A stretch of DNA of 64,000 nucleotides from positions 1 through 64,000 of IMG/VR virus record IMGVR_UViG_3300024308_000027. One strand, given 5' to 3'. Below are positions 33,288-41,487 of the stretch, in pieces. Origin of the DNA: a virus. A program made the position numbers and the translations under genes. Below the pieces are notes generated by a model. It ran no database searches. It was not told where the DNA came from and was given only the letters and a program-made list of their open reading frames with translations. The stretch's first letter is position 1. Each line of letters opens with the position of its first letter.

Positions 33288-33533
33288 ATGAGTGATAAAA
33301 AAGTTCGTGCTGCTCAATCTCGTGTAAACATTGCAGAGAGAATGAGCGATATTACCGCTTGGCTGGAAAGTCAGGATGAAAATCTTTCTTTCGGTCTGAG
33401 ATCCATCGTTGACGCAGAAAAGCTTTACGACTATTTTACTTCAGACGAATCGCCAGATCGTTATGCAGATGGATCTGATGAAAAAGTTCGTGATGCACGA
33501 ATTGGCGTCCTTGGCTATGACCCGCTGGCATAG
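33288..33533 (+). CDS. Small acidic protein
   Basis: 81 aa; ATG 33288 follows TGGAGAAAA. An ATG four codons earlier overlaps that binding site and is rejected. Helical, with an acidic C-terminal stretch (TSDESPDRYADGSDEK). It is followed by an intergenic hairpin element. Confidence 0.6.
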   Translation: MSDKKVRAAQSRVNIAERMSDITAWLESQDENLSFGLRSIVDAEKLYDYFTSDESPDRYADGSDEKVRDARIGVLGYDPLA

Positions 33534-33543
33534 TTGTTTACTA

Positions 33544-33567
33544 GAGTACATTGCATTCAGTGTACTC
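33544..33567 (+). promoter_or_regulatory. Intergenic covarying hairpin, copy 1
   Basis: GAGTACATTG-CATT-CAGTGTACTC folds into ten pairs with a T-G wobble at pair 8 from the base. The element follows a TAG stop and the sequence TTGTTTACTA, and ends 39 bases before the next ATG. It has no T-tract, so a terminator is unlikely. Confidence 0.7.
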
Positions 33568-33606
33568 AATGAAAACAATTGTACTTGACAAAAAGAGGAT
33601 AACAAA

Positions 33607-33918
33607 ATGGAAGCAAAAGAAATTTTAAAGCAAATACTGGCGTCAACTTTTACCGTTAATAAAGCTAACGGAACTGTGACTCTGGTTGTGGATCAGGAAG
33701 TTATTGATCGTGCTGTTGTGCTGGCTAATACGCCAGACGTTCACGAATTCACTCTTTACTTTATTGGTGGTAAAAAAGAGGTTGTAAGGGGTGCAACTAT
33801 TGCAGATGCTTGCAACAAAGCAGGTTACGGCCAAGGAGCCATATCTGCCTTAGATTTTTACTGCAAAGTTGATGAAGGTAGTTATACCTATGTTGACGGA
33901 AACTGGAAAAAAGATTAA
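33607..33918 (+). CDS. Hypothetical small protein
   Basis: 103 aa with AGAGGATAA upstream. Beta-rich, with IADACNKAGYGQGAISALDFY resembling a small helical insertion found in compact ligand-binding domains. No assignment. It is preceded by hairpin copy 1, which lies in its leader. Confidence 0.62.
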   Translation: MEAKEILKQILASTFTVNKANGTVTLVVDQEVIDRAVVLANTPDVHEFTLYFIGGKKEVVRGATIADACNKAGYGQGAISALDFYCKVDEGSYTYVDGNWKKD

Positions 33919-33930
33919 TTGGAGAAATGT

Positions 33931-34359
33931 ATGACCAAACAAAATGTAATGAAACTTACGTCAGAAAACGTGACAGCAATTTTTCTTGATTCTCTTTTTC
34001 GTGAAGAGGAAGTTGCAGATAAAGGGCCAATGCTTGAAGAAGGTACTTATCTTTTAGGTTCAGGTGTTGTCACAAAAGTTGGCTTTCATCCAGAGCGTTG
34101 TCGCGGCCACAAAGAATCTGTTGTTGATATGTTAAATCAACTGGATGATTCTTTCAAAAGAACTGAAGGTGAAACTTTTCTGAATATGTGTGCTGATAAA
34201 AGTGGTGCGCTCTGGACTGGCCAACAAAGAATTGTTGATCAACTTGTATGTCTTGGCGTTGCACTTGAGTTACTGACTTTAACGCCACGGGAAAGAAATT
34301 CCAGTTTACCCGGCGGAGTTCCTTTTGTAATGGTGAAACTTTCTTCTCAAACCGAATAA
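33931..34359 (+). CDS. Hypothetical protein
   Basis: 142 aa; ATG 33931 follows TTGGAGAAA. Mixed alpha/beta with GFHPERCRGHKESVVDM and MCADKSGALWTGQQRIVDQL. The Cys and His residues do not form a known site. It is followed by hairpin copy 2. Confidence 0.62.
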   Translation: MTKQNVMKLTSENVTAIFLDSLFREEEVADKGPMLEEGTYLLGSGVVTKVGFHPERCRGHKESVVDMLNQLDDSFKRTEGETFLNMCADKSGALWTGQQRIVDQLVCLGVALELLTLTPRERNSSLPGGVPFVMVKLSSQTE

Positions 34360-34370
34360 GTTTGTTTGTA

Positions 34371-34393
34371 GCGTACATTACTTTAGTGTACGC
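34371..34393 (+). promoter_or_regulatory. Intergenic covarying hairpin, copy 2
   Basis: GCGTACATTA-CTT-TAGTGTACGC. Compared with copy 1, the second pair from the base is C-G instead of A-T and the tenth is A-T instead of G-C, so both changes keep pairing. The T-G wobble at pair 8 is retained. It lies 27 bases ahead of the ATG at 34421. Confidence 0.7.
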
Positions 34394-34420
34394 AATCAAA
34401 AATTCTTAAAGGAGAATATT

Positions 34421-34846
34421 ATGCAATTAATAAATACGTTAAATTTTTTGTTTCTTTCTGAGTTTGGTGATACACATTACTCAATAGAAAAGTCTGGACA
34501 TCGTGCTGGACTTTTAAGCGAAGCCAGTAGAAAGGCAATGAATGAAAGTTTTGTTTTGACCGTTAATCCAGAGATATTAACTCAAGATCTTTTCGAGGCA
34601 GCCGCTGGAAAAGATCATTGCCCTTACGCACGTTCAGCCTTAAACTATGCGGCCAAGTATGTGATCTCTGAATTTTACCAAGGTAAATATGATTATGTTG
34701 TGTTAGACCATTTACCTGTATTCATTGTTGATGCGTTTGCAAAAAGTTTGTGGGATAAATACGAAATCAAATCTGCGGTAAGTGGTTTAATCGGGTCTGG
34801 TAATATTTTAATGAGTTACTACCCGCATCGTCGAATTTTAATATAG
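34421..34846 (+). CDS. Paralogous family B protein, copy 2
   Basis: 141 aa with AAGGAGAAT upstream. Its C-terminal 60 residues (YDYVVLDHLPVFIVDAFAK..., ending PHRRILI) match those of the 29268 product, while the N-terminal part differs (LSEFGDTHYSIEKSGHRAG). The function is unknown. Confidence 0.66.
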   Translation: MQLINTLNFLFLSEFGDTHYSIEKSGHRAGLLSEASRKAMNESFVLTVNPEILTQDLFEAAAGKDHCPYARSALNYAAKYVISEFYQGKYDYVVLDHLPVFIVDAFAKSLWDKYEIKSAVSGLIGSGNILMSYYPHRRILI

Positions 34847-34855
34847 GAGAATATT

Positions 34856-35488
34856 ATGAAACCGCATCTTAAAAAACAAGTGAAAAGAACTGCTTTGCCA
34901 AAACATATTGAATCTGCTGTTCATATGCCAGCGCATGAACTTACTTTGGCTCAAGCACGGGAAATGTTTGAAAAAATTGGTGAGCCAATTCCTGCACCAC
35001 AAAACGATGGACTTTCTTTAACAGACATAAGTATTCCTCCGCAATCATTGGCCCAAAAGCTCGGTGAATGGTACGGTGGTGAGGTTGTAGTAAACGGCTG
35101 TTTGCGTAGAGGTGAAATGTTGGTCATTGCTGGTACGTCTGACGCAGGAAAATCTCAGCTAAGTAATGTAAGACTTAAACAACTTTTTCCAACTTTGCAA
35201 TTTGAGGCCGCAAATTTAAAGTCAGATGAGTTGCTTGCTGAATTTGTATTGCAATACCCCCAATATAAAATAAAGGCAACTGATTCTGAAATTTCTGCTG
35301 TTGCGTATTGCAAAAATTTTATTGCAGAACTGGTGGTGAATGTAGATCCAATGAAAGAAGATCATCGCTACTGGCATACAATAACAATGTTACACACTGA
35401 CGAACGTATTGATGTTGGGCCATACGCAGCAACGCCACTTGAGGCAATCCAGCGACATAGTTTGACGTTCGCGGCAAACCTTATATAA
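34856..35488 (+). CDS. P-loop protein, possibly truncated NTPase
   Basis: 210 aa. GEMLVIAGTSDAGKSQL contains a perfect Walker A (Gly93 to Ser100, GTSDAGKS) after a hydrophobic strand, as in RecA/DnaB-like or SMC-type ATPases. No convincing Walker B (hydrophobics followed by Asp/Glu) is seen in the remaining 110 residues, which are too few for a complete motor domain. It could be a small kinase-like or degenerate ATPase. GGAGAAT precedes the ATG. Confidence 0.55.
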   Translation: MKPHLKKQVKRTALPKHIESAVHMPAHELTLAQAREMFEKIGEPIPAPQNDGLSLTDISIPPQSLAQKLGEWYGGEVVVNGCLRRGEMLVIAGTSDAGKSQLSNVRLKQLFPTLQFEAANLKSDELLAEFVLQYPQYKIKATDSEISAVAYCKNFIAELVVNVDPMKEDHRYWHTITMLHTDERIDVGPYAATPLEAIQRHSLTFAANLI

Positions 35489-35515
35489 ATTTTTTCTTTT
35501 TAAGAGGATAGAATT

Positions 35516-35980
35516 ATGGAAACTTTTTGGTTTTTAGTTGACGGCCTTGTTCAACTTTTTGGTTGGCTTTGTGTTGCTTTTGTTGCATTCATCTTGTTAT
35601 GGATGATTTGGGATTACCTGAAAATATCTTGTGTGATGTTCTTTGTGTTGTTACGTAACGTCTGCTTAAAGAAAGACTATTTGAAAAAGCATGGCTACAA
35701 AGTTTTCTGGCTTACGTTTTTAGGTTGCTTTAAATTCAGCAATTTTACTGGTGCAAGTGGAGGCACAGTTCATTATGAATTTAAAGGTTGTCCAGCTGAT
35801 CTTTTCAGAATTAAATTTGACTTCCAAAATTTTCTACCTAAGTGGACTGTAACAAAGAATCATAATATTTCAGCAAACTATTCGGTTACAGCTGCTGACT
35901 TGATTTCTGAAAACATAGGAGATTCTTCAGATACCGCAAAAAGTTTGAAAGAAGAATTGTTGAACAACGATCAGAATTGA
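35516..35980 (+). CDS. Membrane protein, N-terminal helix
   Basis: 154 aa, AGAGGAT upstream. Residues about 8-33 (GLVQLFGWLCVAFVAFILLWMIWDYL) form a strong transmembrane segment, with a second hydrophobic patch at 37-48. The rest is soluble, with aromatic and Cys-containing strands. The gap after it (35981-36031) shows no further gene with a ribosome binding site. Confidence 0.65.
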   Translation: METFWFLVDGLVQLFGWLCVAFVAFILLWMIWDYLKISCVMFFVLLRNVCLKKDYLKKHGYKVFWLTFLGCFKFSNFTGASGGTVHYEFKGCPADLFRIKFDFQNFLPKWTVTKNHNISANYSVTAADLISENIGDSSDTAKSLKEELLNNDQN

Positions 35981-36031
35981 ATAAACTTTTCGCGGCCATA
36001 GAAAAACTTGAATCAAATGTAAGGACGATAA

Positions 36032-36313
36032 ATGGAAACCCTTTACTTCTTTTATAGTGAAAAACAAAAAGCAATTAAGCAAGTAATTGCAAAACAGAAT
36101 AACCACAAAGTCAATATTAACCATGTTGTGGACGCAAACGGTGTTATCCATGAATACACGCTTGCAACTAAATCTAGGACAACAACCGCAAATTTTGATG
36201 ACCTTGTTTTTCTGTGTGAAGCAACTATGGCCTGTGTTATCAGTAATGGTTTTCCACAAGGACACTGGGCCAAAGAACACATGCACAAATTTAATCTTGG
36301 AGTAAGCAAATGA
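36032..36313 (+). CDS. Hypothetical small protein
   Basis: 93 aa with GTAAGGACG upstream. It is a soluble alpha/beta protein with several His residues (NHVVDANGVIHEYTLATK, GHWAKEHMHKF). Its stop overlaps the start of the next gene. Confidence 0.62.
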   Translation: METLYFFYSEKQKAIKQVIAKQNNHKVNINHVVDANGVIHEYTLATKSRTTTANFDDLVFLCEATMACVISNGFPQGHWAKEHMHKFNLGVSK

Positions 36314-36633
36314 ATATAATGTATTTTGTCTTAGCTATTCCAGCCATTATTTTTGTGCTTGGCCTGTATAGAGTATTGAGTGTTTGTTTGCATCAAGATC
36401 GTACTGGCGCATTAACCATTCGTGTAGGCTGGTCGAACTATGTCATTCGCAGATCTAGTGAAACTGGGAATCTTTCTGTTTACCGAATAGATGATGATTT
36501 TTGCTACGATGAAATTTTGGTTGATAGCAAAAAGTTTGAAACCTACGTCATAGATCTAGTGTTCACACATTTTAAAGATGTGATGCCGGATCAGGCTAAG
36601 ACCAAACGCTTCTTGCGTAAATTTTACTGGTAA
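36310..36633 (+). CDS. Paralogous membrane protein (family C), copy 1
   Basis: 107 aa. A transmembrane helix at about 3-26 is followed by a soluble domain with IRVGWSNYVIRR, a VDSKKFETYVxDLVF helix and a C-terminal KRFLRKFYW. The next gene has the same layout (IRVGLSHYRFTR, DKKLAEYLTRLI, KRWLRKFL), so this is a tandem duplication. The soluble domain probably faces the cytoplasm, given the basic residues after the helix. Confidence 0.66.
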   Translation: MNIMYFVLAIPAIIFVLGLYRVLSVCLHQDRTGALTIRVGWSNYVIRRSSETGNLSVYRIDDDFCYDEILVDSKKFETYVIDLVFTHFKDVMPDQAKTKRFLRKFYW

Positions 36634-36644
36634 GGAACTTTATA

Positions 36645-36980
36645 GTGGACTATGTATTTCTTACACTTATCGTTTTGATGTTTGCTTGTCTAATCTACAA
36701 ACTTTTTACCGTCCGAATTTTATTTCAACGGAGGTTAGGTGAGCATTTTTATTACATACGTGTCGGATTAAGTCACTACAGATTTACCAGACACAATTGC
36801 GCTTTAGGTGTTGTGTACAAACATGATGCTCACGACTTTAGTAAAGCTGTTCCAATTGCCGACAAAAAGTTGGCTGAATATTTAACGCGATTAATTGACG
36901 ACAACTTTCCGCCAGAAGGTCGCTATGATCCAACTATTGTTGTGAGCCGTGTTAAACGCTGGCTACGCAAATTTCTTTAA
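36645..36980 (+). CDS. Paralogous membrane protein (family C), copy 2
   Basis: 111 aa. It starts with GTG at 36645, with AAGGAAC as ribosome binding site. It has a membrane helix at about 3-19 and the same soluble domain as its neighbour, with the C-terminal VKRWLRKFL. Divergence between the two copies is high, so the duplication is old. Confidence 0.65.
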   Translation: MDYVFLTLIVLMFACLIYKLFTVRILFQRRLGEHFYYIRVGLSHYRFTRHNCALGVVYKHDAHDFSKAVPIADKKLAEYLTRLIDDNFPPEGRYDPTIVVSRVKRWLRKFL

Positions 36981-36992
36981 GGGGAATTAAAA

Positions 36993-37796
36993 ATGTCTAA
37001 AGGTTTTGATATACTGTTTTTAATTAGTCGTGCTTTGGAAGAAATAACAAAAGTTGTTGACGCCAAAGTTTTAATCAGCTGCATGAATGATCTTGAAACA
37101 GCTGAACAGCGTCAAATGTTAGAAAAGCTGATGAAGGATTCTATCATAGGTAGTTTAACAAAAGATCCGGTATTCACTGAATCGTTTGTAAATCAGATTT
37201 TCGATGGCCCAACCCTTTCTATGGCCTACAACTATCTTAAGTTAAATCTCAGATTAGAATGTGAGAAACTCAAGATGTTAGAAAAGTTTCAAACACATCA
37301 ATCTGAATTGACTGGCACTGAATGGAACTTGACCATAGAAAAAACTATGAGCATGATCAGCGCTAAGAATCCAGAGCCGTTCTGCAATGCTATGCAGCAT
37401 GTGCTGAATCAATGTGCTTCTTTGCGTGAAGTACGAACGCTTTATCTGTATTTAGAAAGAGCATTGAAGTTAGGTTCCTTTACCTGCCGAAATTCAAAAA
37501 ACATGAAGTTGTATGTGTTTGACGATAAAACAAACCAACTATTGCAGGACATAAATTCAAAGTGCATATCTAAAGCCTTTGAGGAGTACGGTCAGAAAGA
37601 AGTCCGGTTGGTTTTTCAATTGATTATTGAAGATCAAACTAAAGCTTCATGGGAACCCGACGACTTTATTGTAAGGGATTACCTTATAGTAAAGCTAACA
37701 GCTAACACAACTGAAACTTTGGTTATGTATGCGTACAATCCAGCGTCAGCTAGTTTTCCAGAAGCAGAGTGGCTGACTCGCCTCGAAAAATTCTAA
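36993..37796 (+). CDS. Paralogous family D protein, copy 1
   Basis: 267 aa with AGGGGAAT upstream. Helical for the first 150 residues. The block around residues 155-230 (YLERALKLGSFTCRNS..., KAFEEYGQKEVRLVFQLII, SWEPDDFIVRDYLI) matches the 277-aa product at 59454 (YIERSISLGTLKSAKK..., RVFEEHGTDAVELVFDF, LKSWAVHDYFI). The two lie 22 kb apart. The function is unknown. Confidence 0.67.
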   Translation: MSKGFDILFLISRALEEITKVVDAKVLISCMNDLETAEQRQMLEKLMKDSIIGSLTKDPVFTESFVNQIFDGPTLSMAYNYLKLNLRLECEKLKMLEKFQTHQSELTGTEWNLTIEKTMSMISAKNPEPFCNAMQHVLNQCASLREVRTLYLYLERALKLGSFTCRNSKNMKLYVFDDKTNQLLQDINSKCISKAFEEYGQKEVRLVFQLIIEDQTKASWEPDDFIVRDYLIVKLTANTTETLVMYAYNPASASFPEAEWLTRLEKF

Positions 37797-37807
37797 GGAG
37801 CATTGCT

Positions 37808-38185
37808 ATGGATTATGAAAGGTATAAAAGCATAGTAATAGCCATAGCAAAAGCTTTTGGCTGTTTTGCAGCTGTTACTTGTTGTGCTTTGTTGTATACA
37901 GAAGTTTGCCGCGAAACAGTTAGCAAACTTTTTGTGGATGCTTGGCTTACCGTCAGCATTATGATTTATCTTGTTCTGGTGTCTGCATTAACATGGTTTA
38001 ATACAAAATATTTGTTTAGCAGACGCAAAAGAATTCAAGAATGTGCTGCGGGTCAGCTGGATAAACTCACAAAGCAATTAGATGTTGAATGGCATGAGAT
38101 AAGAATCTTTGACATTTTTACAAGTCTTATGGTTGTTATCACTATTCTGCAATTAGGTGCAATGTTTGTTAGAAGGATAGTCTAA
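37808..38185 (+). CDS. Three-helix membrane protein
   Basis: 125 aa. ATG 37808 follows AAGGAG. Hydrophobic helices lie at about 9-29, 45-63 and 103-120, with a basic loop (SRRKRIQECAAG) in between. Short multi-pass proteins of this kind in phage early regions often act at the host membrane, but nothing specific is visible. Confidence 0.64.
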   Translation: MDYERYKSIVIAIAKAFGCFAAVTCCALLYTEVCRETVSKLFVDAWLTVSIMIYLVLVSALTWFNTKYLFSRRKRIQECAAGQLDKLTKQLDVEWHEIRIFDIFTSLMVVITILQLGAMFVRRIV

Positions 38186-39039
38186 TGTACGTTTCAACTT
38201 TTGAAGAACTCAATCAACTACGGATTGCCAAAGATGCGTATGAAGATGCTGTTATTTGGGATCATGATAAAAATAAAGAGGCAAGAGAAAAACATCTTGC
38301 CTTAGTTCAATCTAAATATCCAGATCTCACATTTTCGTGGACATCGGCTTATCAAGGTGATGGAACTTTGCCACTATTGATAACAAGTTCCTCTTACAAT
38401 CTGGATAGTGTAAATCATGAGATAGGTCACGCACTGCATTTTCTGCATGTTAAACCTAAGCGTCTTGGTTTTCACAACTTTGCTTTTGATCTTGCAACTG
38501 AGTTTGTTTTTGATCGCAACGTGAACGCAGTTAAAACAACTAAGCCTGTAGAAAATGAATTGGCTGCAATTGCAATTCAAATGCGATTAAATGAAATCTG
38601 CGGTATTCCAGCTAAAATGAATCGTGCAGTTATCTACGGTCTTATTGACATGATCGTTAATGACTTCAGGTTAGAGGGTTGCCAAAACATTCCGGTTACT
38701 CGCTACCATACGCGCAGAAAACTTTACTCTTATTTAAAAGGCAAGGTTCGTTTTATAAACAAAAAGATTGAGAAACTAAATAAAACAGTGCCTCAACCTA
38801 CACCAGCTGATCTTGATGATTCTGTTTATAGAGAACAGCTTTTAAAGTTGTGTGCCCAACGAAATGCGATAGAGGCTCAATCTACTAAAATCTATAGCCA
38901 GCAATCTAGGCAGCATGAAATGGATCGCTACAACTGGTGCATTAAAAAATTTGAACAACTTCTGAATGTGTACACTTTGGAATTTGTTAGTTCATTACTC
39001 AGCCAATTACCAAAGGCATTATCTGAATTAAGGAATTAG
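38185..39039 (+). CDS. Zinc metalloprotease-like protein (HEXXH)
   Basis: 284 aa. His78-Glu-Ile-Gly-His82 (NHEIGHALHFL) is a canonical zinc/catalytic motif. Glu106 with Asp110 (TEFVFD) fits the EXXXD of gluzincins 24 residues later. The C-terminal 130 residues are helical and basic and may be a coiled regulatory part (FINKKIEKLNK, EQLLKLCAQRNAIEAQSTK). There is no signal peptide, so it would act in the cytoplasm. A host or phage protein target is inferred. The start overlaps the previous stop. Confidence 0.65.
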   Translation: MYVSTFEELNQLRIAKDAYEDAVIWDHDKNKEAREKHLALVQSKYPDLTFSWTSAYQGDGTLPLLITSSSYNLDSVNHEIGHALHFLHVKPKRLGFHNFAFDLATEFVFDRNVNAVKTTKPVENELAAIAIQMRLNEICGIPAKMNRAVIYGLIDMIVNDFRLEGCQNIPVTRYHTRRKLYSYLKGKVRFINKKIEKLNKTVPQPTPADLDDSVYREQLLKLCAQRNAIEAQSTKIYSQQSRQHEMDRYNWCIKKFEQLLNVYTLEFVSSLLSQLPKALSELRN

Positions 39040-39040
39040 T

Positions 39041-39502
39041 ATGAATATTTTTCAATCCACAAAAGTTTCTCGCATTATGCAAATTTGTGATTCTGTTCGT
39101 ACAGGTAAAAGCCGTGTGCGAATGACTTTTCTTATTAAAGCCGCTGTCGCAGGTGAAGATCCACAGGCAGCACCTGATATTCTTGTGGCAAAAAAATTGA
39201 ATGTCTCACCAAATTTAATGGCTAATCCAACTGTAGATCGTGAAGGAATTCTACACGTTTTTATTCATCGTGGTGCGTGTCCAGATCTATTGATCGATGA
39301 AGAGTTTGTTACCGGTTATGTGACAGTAAACAAAGCACCTTGTCACTTCCAAGTACCAATCGGCTGTGTTCTTCAAATAGAAGATCTCACGCTTGGTTTG
39401 TGTGCGTCGTTTGAAGTTGATATGAATCTTTTCATTGGTGAAAATCAGCCAGTAGTTGAAGAAGTAGCTAAGCAAAAAACACATTTGAGGGTTGTAGAAT
39501 GA
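39041..39502 (+). CDS. Hypothetical protein
   Basis: 153 aa, AAGGAATT upstream, one base after the previous gene. Largely beta in the C-terminal two thirds (GYVTVNKAPCHFQVPIGCVLQIEDLTLGLC), suggestive of a small beta barrel. An ATGA overlap links it to the next gene. Confidence 0.62.
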   Translation: MNIFQSTKVSRIMQICDSVRTGKSRVRMTFLIKAAVAGEDPQAAPDILVAKKLNVSPNLMANPTVDREGILHVFIHRGACPDLLIDEEFVTGYVTVNKAPCHFQVPIGCVLQIEDLTLGLCASFEVDMNLFIGENQPVVEEVAKQKTHLRVVE

Positions 39503-39984
39503 TAGTCTTGTATGATGCTTCAAAAAGTTTACAGTTAATTGCACCGAATCCAGAAGCCATTGCTTTTAGTCAGCCTTTATTCGCGTTCAACAATTACGAG
39601 GAATTAGTAGAAGAACTGCGAAAACTTTTGGTGTTGAGTCCTGATATTTGTTTTGCTGCTGTAGTAAGTGGCAGACTTTTTACCATTCGTAAATTGATTG
39701 CACATGCAGCTCTTTATGTAGATCACTTGACCAGCGGTGATTATGAAGATCGTTATTGTCTATCAAATGTAGATTTGGCTGTACGTGCGATTGAAGAATA
39801 CAAAACAACTGGCGAAGTTCGTTATTGGCAAAAGCACCATAATCAAAGATTGCGGGTCATAGGTGATCTGATGTTTCATGAAAGTGATCCACCTATTCCA
39901 GAATGTTCTTTGCGTTGTGTTCCGTGGAATACAGTCGAACTTAAAAAACAATATCCATACGATTCAATTCTGGATAAATTTTAG
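39499..39984 (+). CDS. Hypothetical protein
   Basis: 161 aa, starting at the ATGA overlap. Alpha/beta in the first half (EELVEELRKLLVLSPDICFAAVVSGRLFTI), then a polar half with Cys/Trp (IPECSLRCVPWNT). Unrecognised. Confidence 0.62.
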   Translation: MIVLYDASKSLQLIAPNPEAIAFSQPLFAFNNYEELVEELRKLLVLSPDICFAAVVSGRLFTIRKLIAHAALYVDHLTSGDYEDRYCLSNVDLAVRAIEEYKTTGEVRYWQKHHNQRLRVIGDLMFHESDPPIPECSLRCVPWNTVELKKQYPYDSILDKF

Positions 39985-39993
39985 AGGTAACTT

Positions 39994-41073
39994 ATGCGCG
40001 GTATAAACTGTACCAAGGACGAAGAAATTGTTTTGGTTGGAATGCGAAGCCCTTTAGAACAGCAAGTTCTTTGGGTAAAAGTCTTAGCTGGATCAGATAA
40101 GAAAGAAATTTATGTTGCGGTCAATGCTGAAGAAGCAAAGATCAAAACCGGAAAACTTAGAACTTACTGCGAGGCAGTGCAAATTGTCAATGAAGAAGAT
40201 GGTGTGGACTTTTTAACGCCATTTATTTTAAGATTAAGTGAAGCAGAATCTAAGTCTTATTGGGAAGCATTGAGTAAAGATGTTTCACCAACTGATGAAG
40301 TAGATTTGCTGCAAGAAACATTGTGCGAAGTTTTAGGAATGCAGCCTCCATGCAAGTCTCATATAAACAAAGATATTATCAATGTTTATGCAGTGCGATT
40401 GACGAATTCAGCTAAGAAGCCGGAAAGTGAACACAACATATCAAGCATTGTTCCTGTAGGATCTATTCGTTTGTCGAAAAGTGTGCAAAGGGAGTTCAAA
40501 AAACTTGCGCCACCTTCATTGATGTCTTTTGAATCTCTTTTAAAATCTGAGATCAAGAAAATTGAATTCAAAATGGAATCTTATGGTGAAGAAAGAGAAC
40601 TCTTAGAGACTTATTTAAAGTTGATGAAAAAGATTCCGGCTGAAAGATTGTTTACAAATCCCGAAGCTGTGGCATTAAGATCTAAGCGGCCAGAATTGAG
40701 TAAGAAACCTGACAACAGTATTTTGCAAACTTTAAGAAAATCTCGCATGGAAACTTTTCGTGCGGAACTGGCTTTGTACGGATGGACGTTTGAATATGAA
40801 AATGTTTTGTATGTAGAAGGCGATTCAGCGCATCTTGATTATGAAACTCGTACCATTCTTTTGAATGTAGATAATGCAAAACTGGCCGAAAGATTGTGTC
40901 AGGATATAATTGAACAGGTTACTCAATCAGATGCACAAAACAGAAAGCAAGGCATTCATGGTCTTACTAAAATCGTTTATACTGTGTCGCCAAGCGTAAC
41001 CAGCATAAGCCATTTGACAACATTAGATTCTGTTCGCTTGTACTGGGAAGCAAAATCTAAGAAGAATTCTTGA
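39994..41073 (+). CDS. Paralogous family E protein, copy 1
   Basis: 359 aa, GAGGTAA upstream. The middle (INVYAVRLTNSAKKPESEHN..., SLMSFESLLKSEI..., IPAERLFTNPE) corresponds in order to the 265-aa product at 47044 (MTLYAVEFTQEGNARHPEDN..., PIADFLKLLGEG..., FTPEQLFNDPE). The first ~85 residues and the C-terminal 110 are specific to this copy. No motif of known function. Confidence 0.66.
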   Translation: MRGINCTKDEEIVLVGMRSPLEQQVLWVKVLAGSDKKEIYVAVNAEEAKIKTGKLRTYCEAVQIVNEEDGVDFLTPFILRLSEAESKSYWEALSKDVSPTDEVDLLQETLCEVLGMQPPCKSHINKDIINVYAVRLTNSAKKPESEHNISSIVPVGSIRLSKSVQREFKKLAPPSLMSFESLLKSEIKKIEFKMESYGEERELLETYLKLMKKIPAERLFTNPEAVALRSKRPELSKKPDNSILQTLRKSRMETFRAELALYGWTFEYENVLYVEGDSAHLDYETRTILLNVDNAKLAERLCQDIIEQVTQSDAQNRKQGIHGLTKIVYTVSPSVTSISHLTTLDSVRLYWEAKSKKNS

Positions 41074-41085
41074 GAGGAAAGCAGA

Positions 41086-41487
41086 ATGGATTGCGAAACA
41101 CTGTTAGCCAAGGCCGTTAAAGCAAAAGAAGTGTGCTTTAACTATGGATCATGGCCTAAAATAATGAAAATGTTTTCTGACGGCTTACGTCCAGAATTCT
41201 GGTTTCCCTTTACTGTTGTTGAAAATCCAGACGATCTTGAAAAAGTTTGTCGCAATGCAATGGAACACAATAGCAGGTATTGGGCCATATCTATTTGTCG
41301 GGTTAATGGTGAATATCGTGGCCTGTTGATTTGTAGTTTCCGTTTTAAAACTGATGTTGTGTTGGCGGAACTTGCAAACTACTTTGCTGGCGAATTAACT
41401 GATTCTACGCATGAGCGCATTTTAACTTTTACAGTACCAGCACCAAGCTTCTGGTCTGTGTTCAAACTACCTAGGTACATAGAATGA
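41086..41487 (+). CDS. Hypothetical protein
   Basis: 133 aa, GAGGAAAG upstream. A compact alpha/beta pattern with RYWAISICRVNGEYRGLLICSFRF as a central beta sheet. The stop overlaps the next start (ATGA). Confidence 0.62.
   Translation: MDCETLLAKAVKAKEVCFNYGSWPKIMKMFSDGLRPEFWFPFTVVENPDDLEKVCRNAMEHNSRYWAISICRVNGEYRGLLICSFRFKTDVVLAELANYFAGELTDSTHERILTFTVPAPSFWSVFKLPRYIE

Noticed and set aside
35977-36057. A 26-codon TTG-initiated frame in the 51-base gap before 36032
   Set aside because: No ribosome binding site and it overlaps the next gene out of frame.
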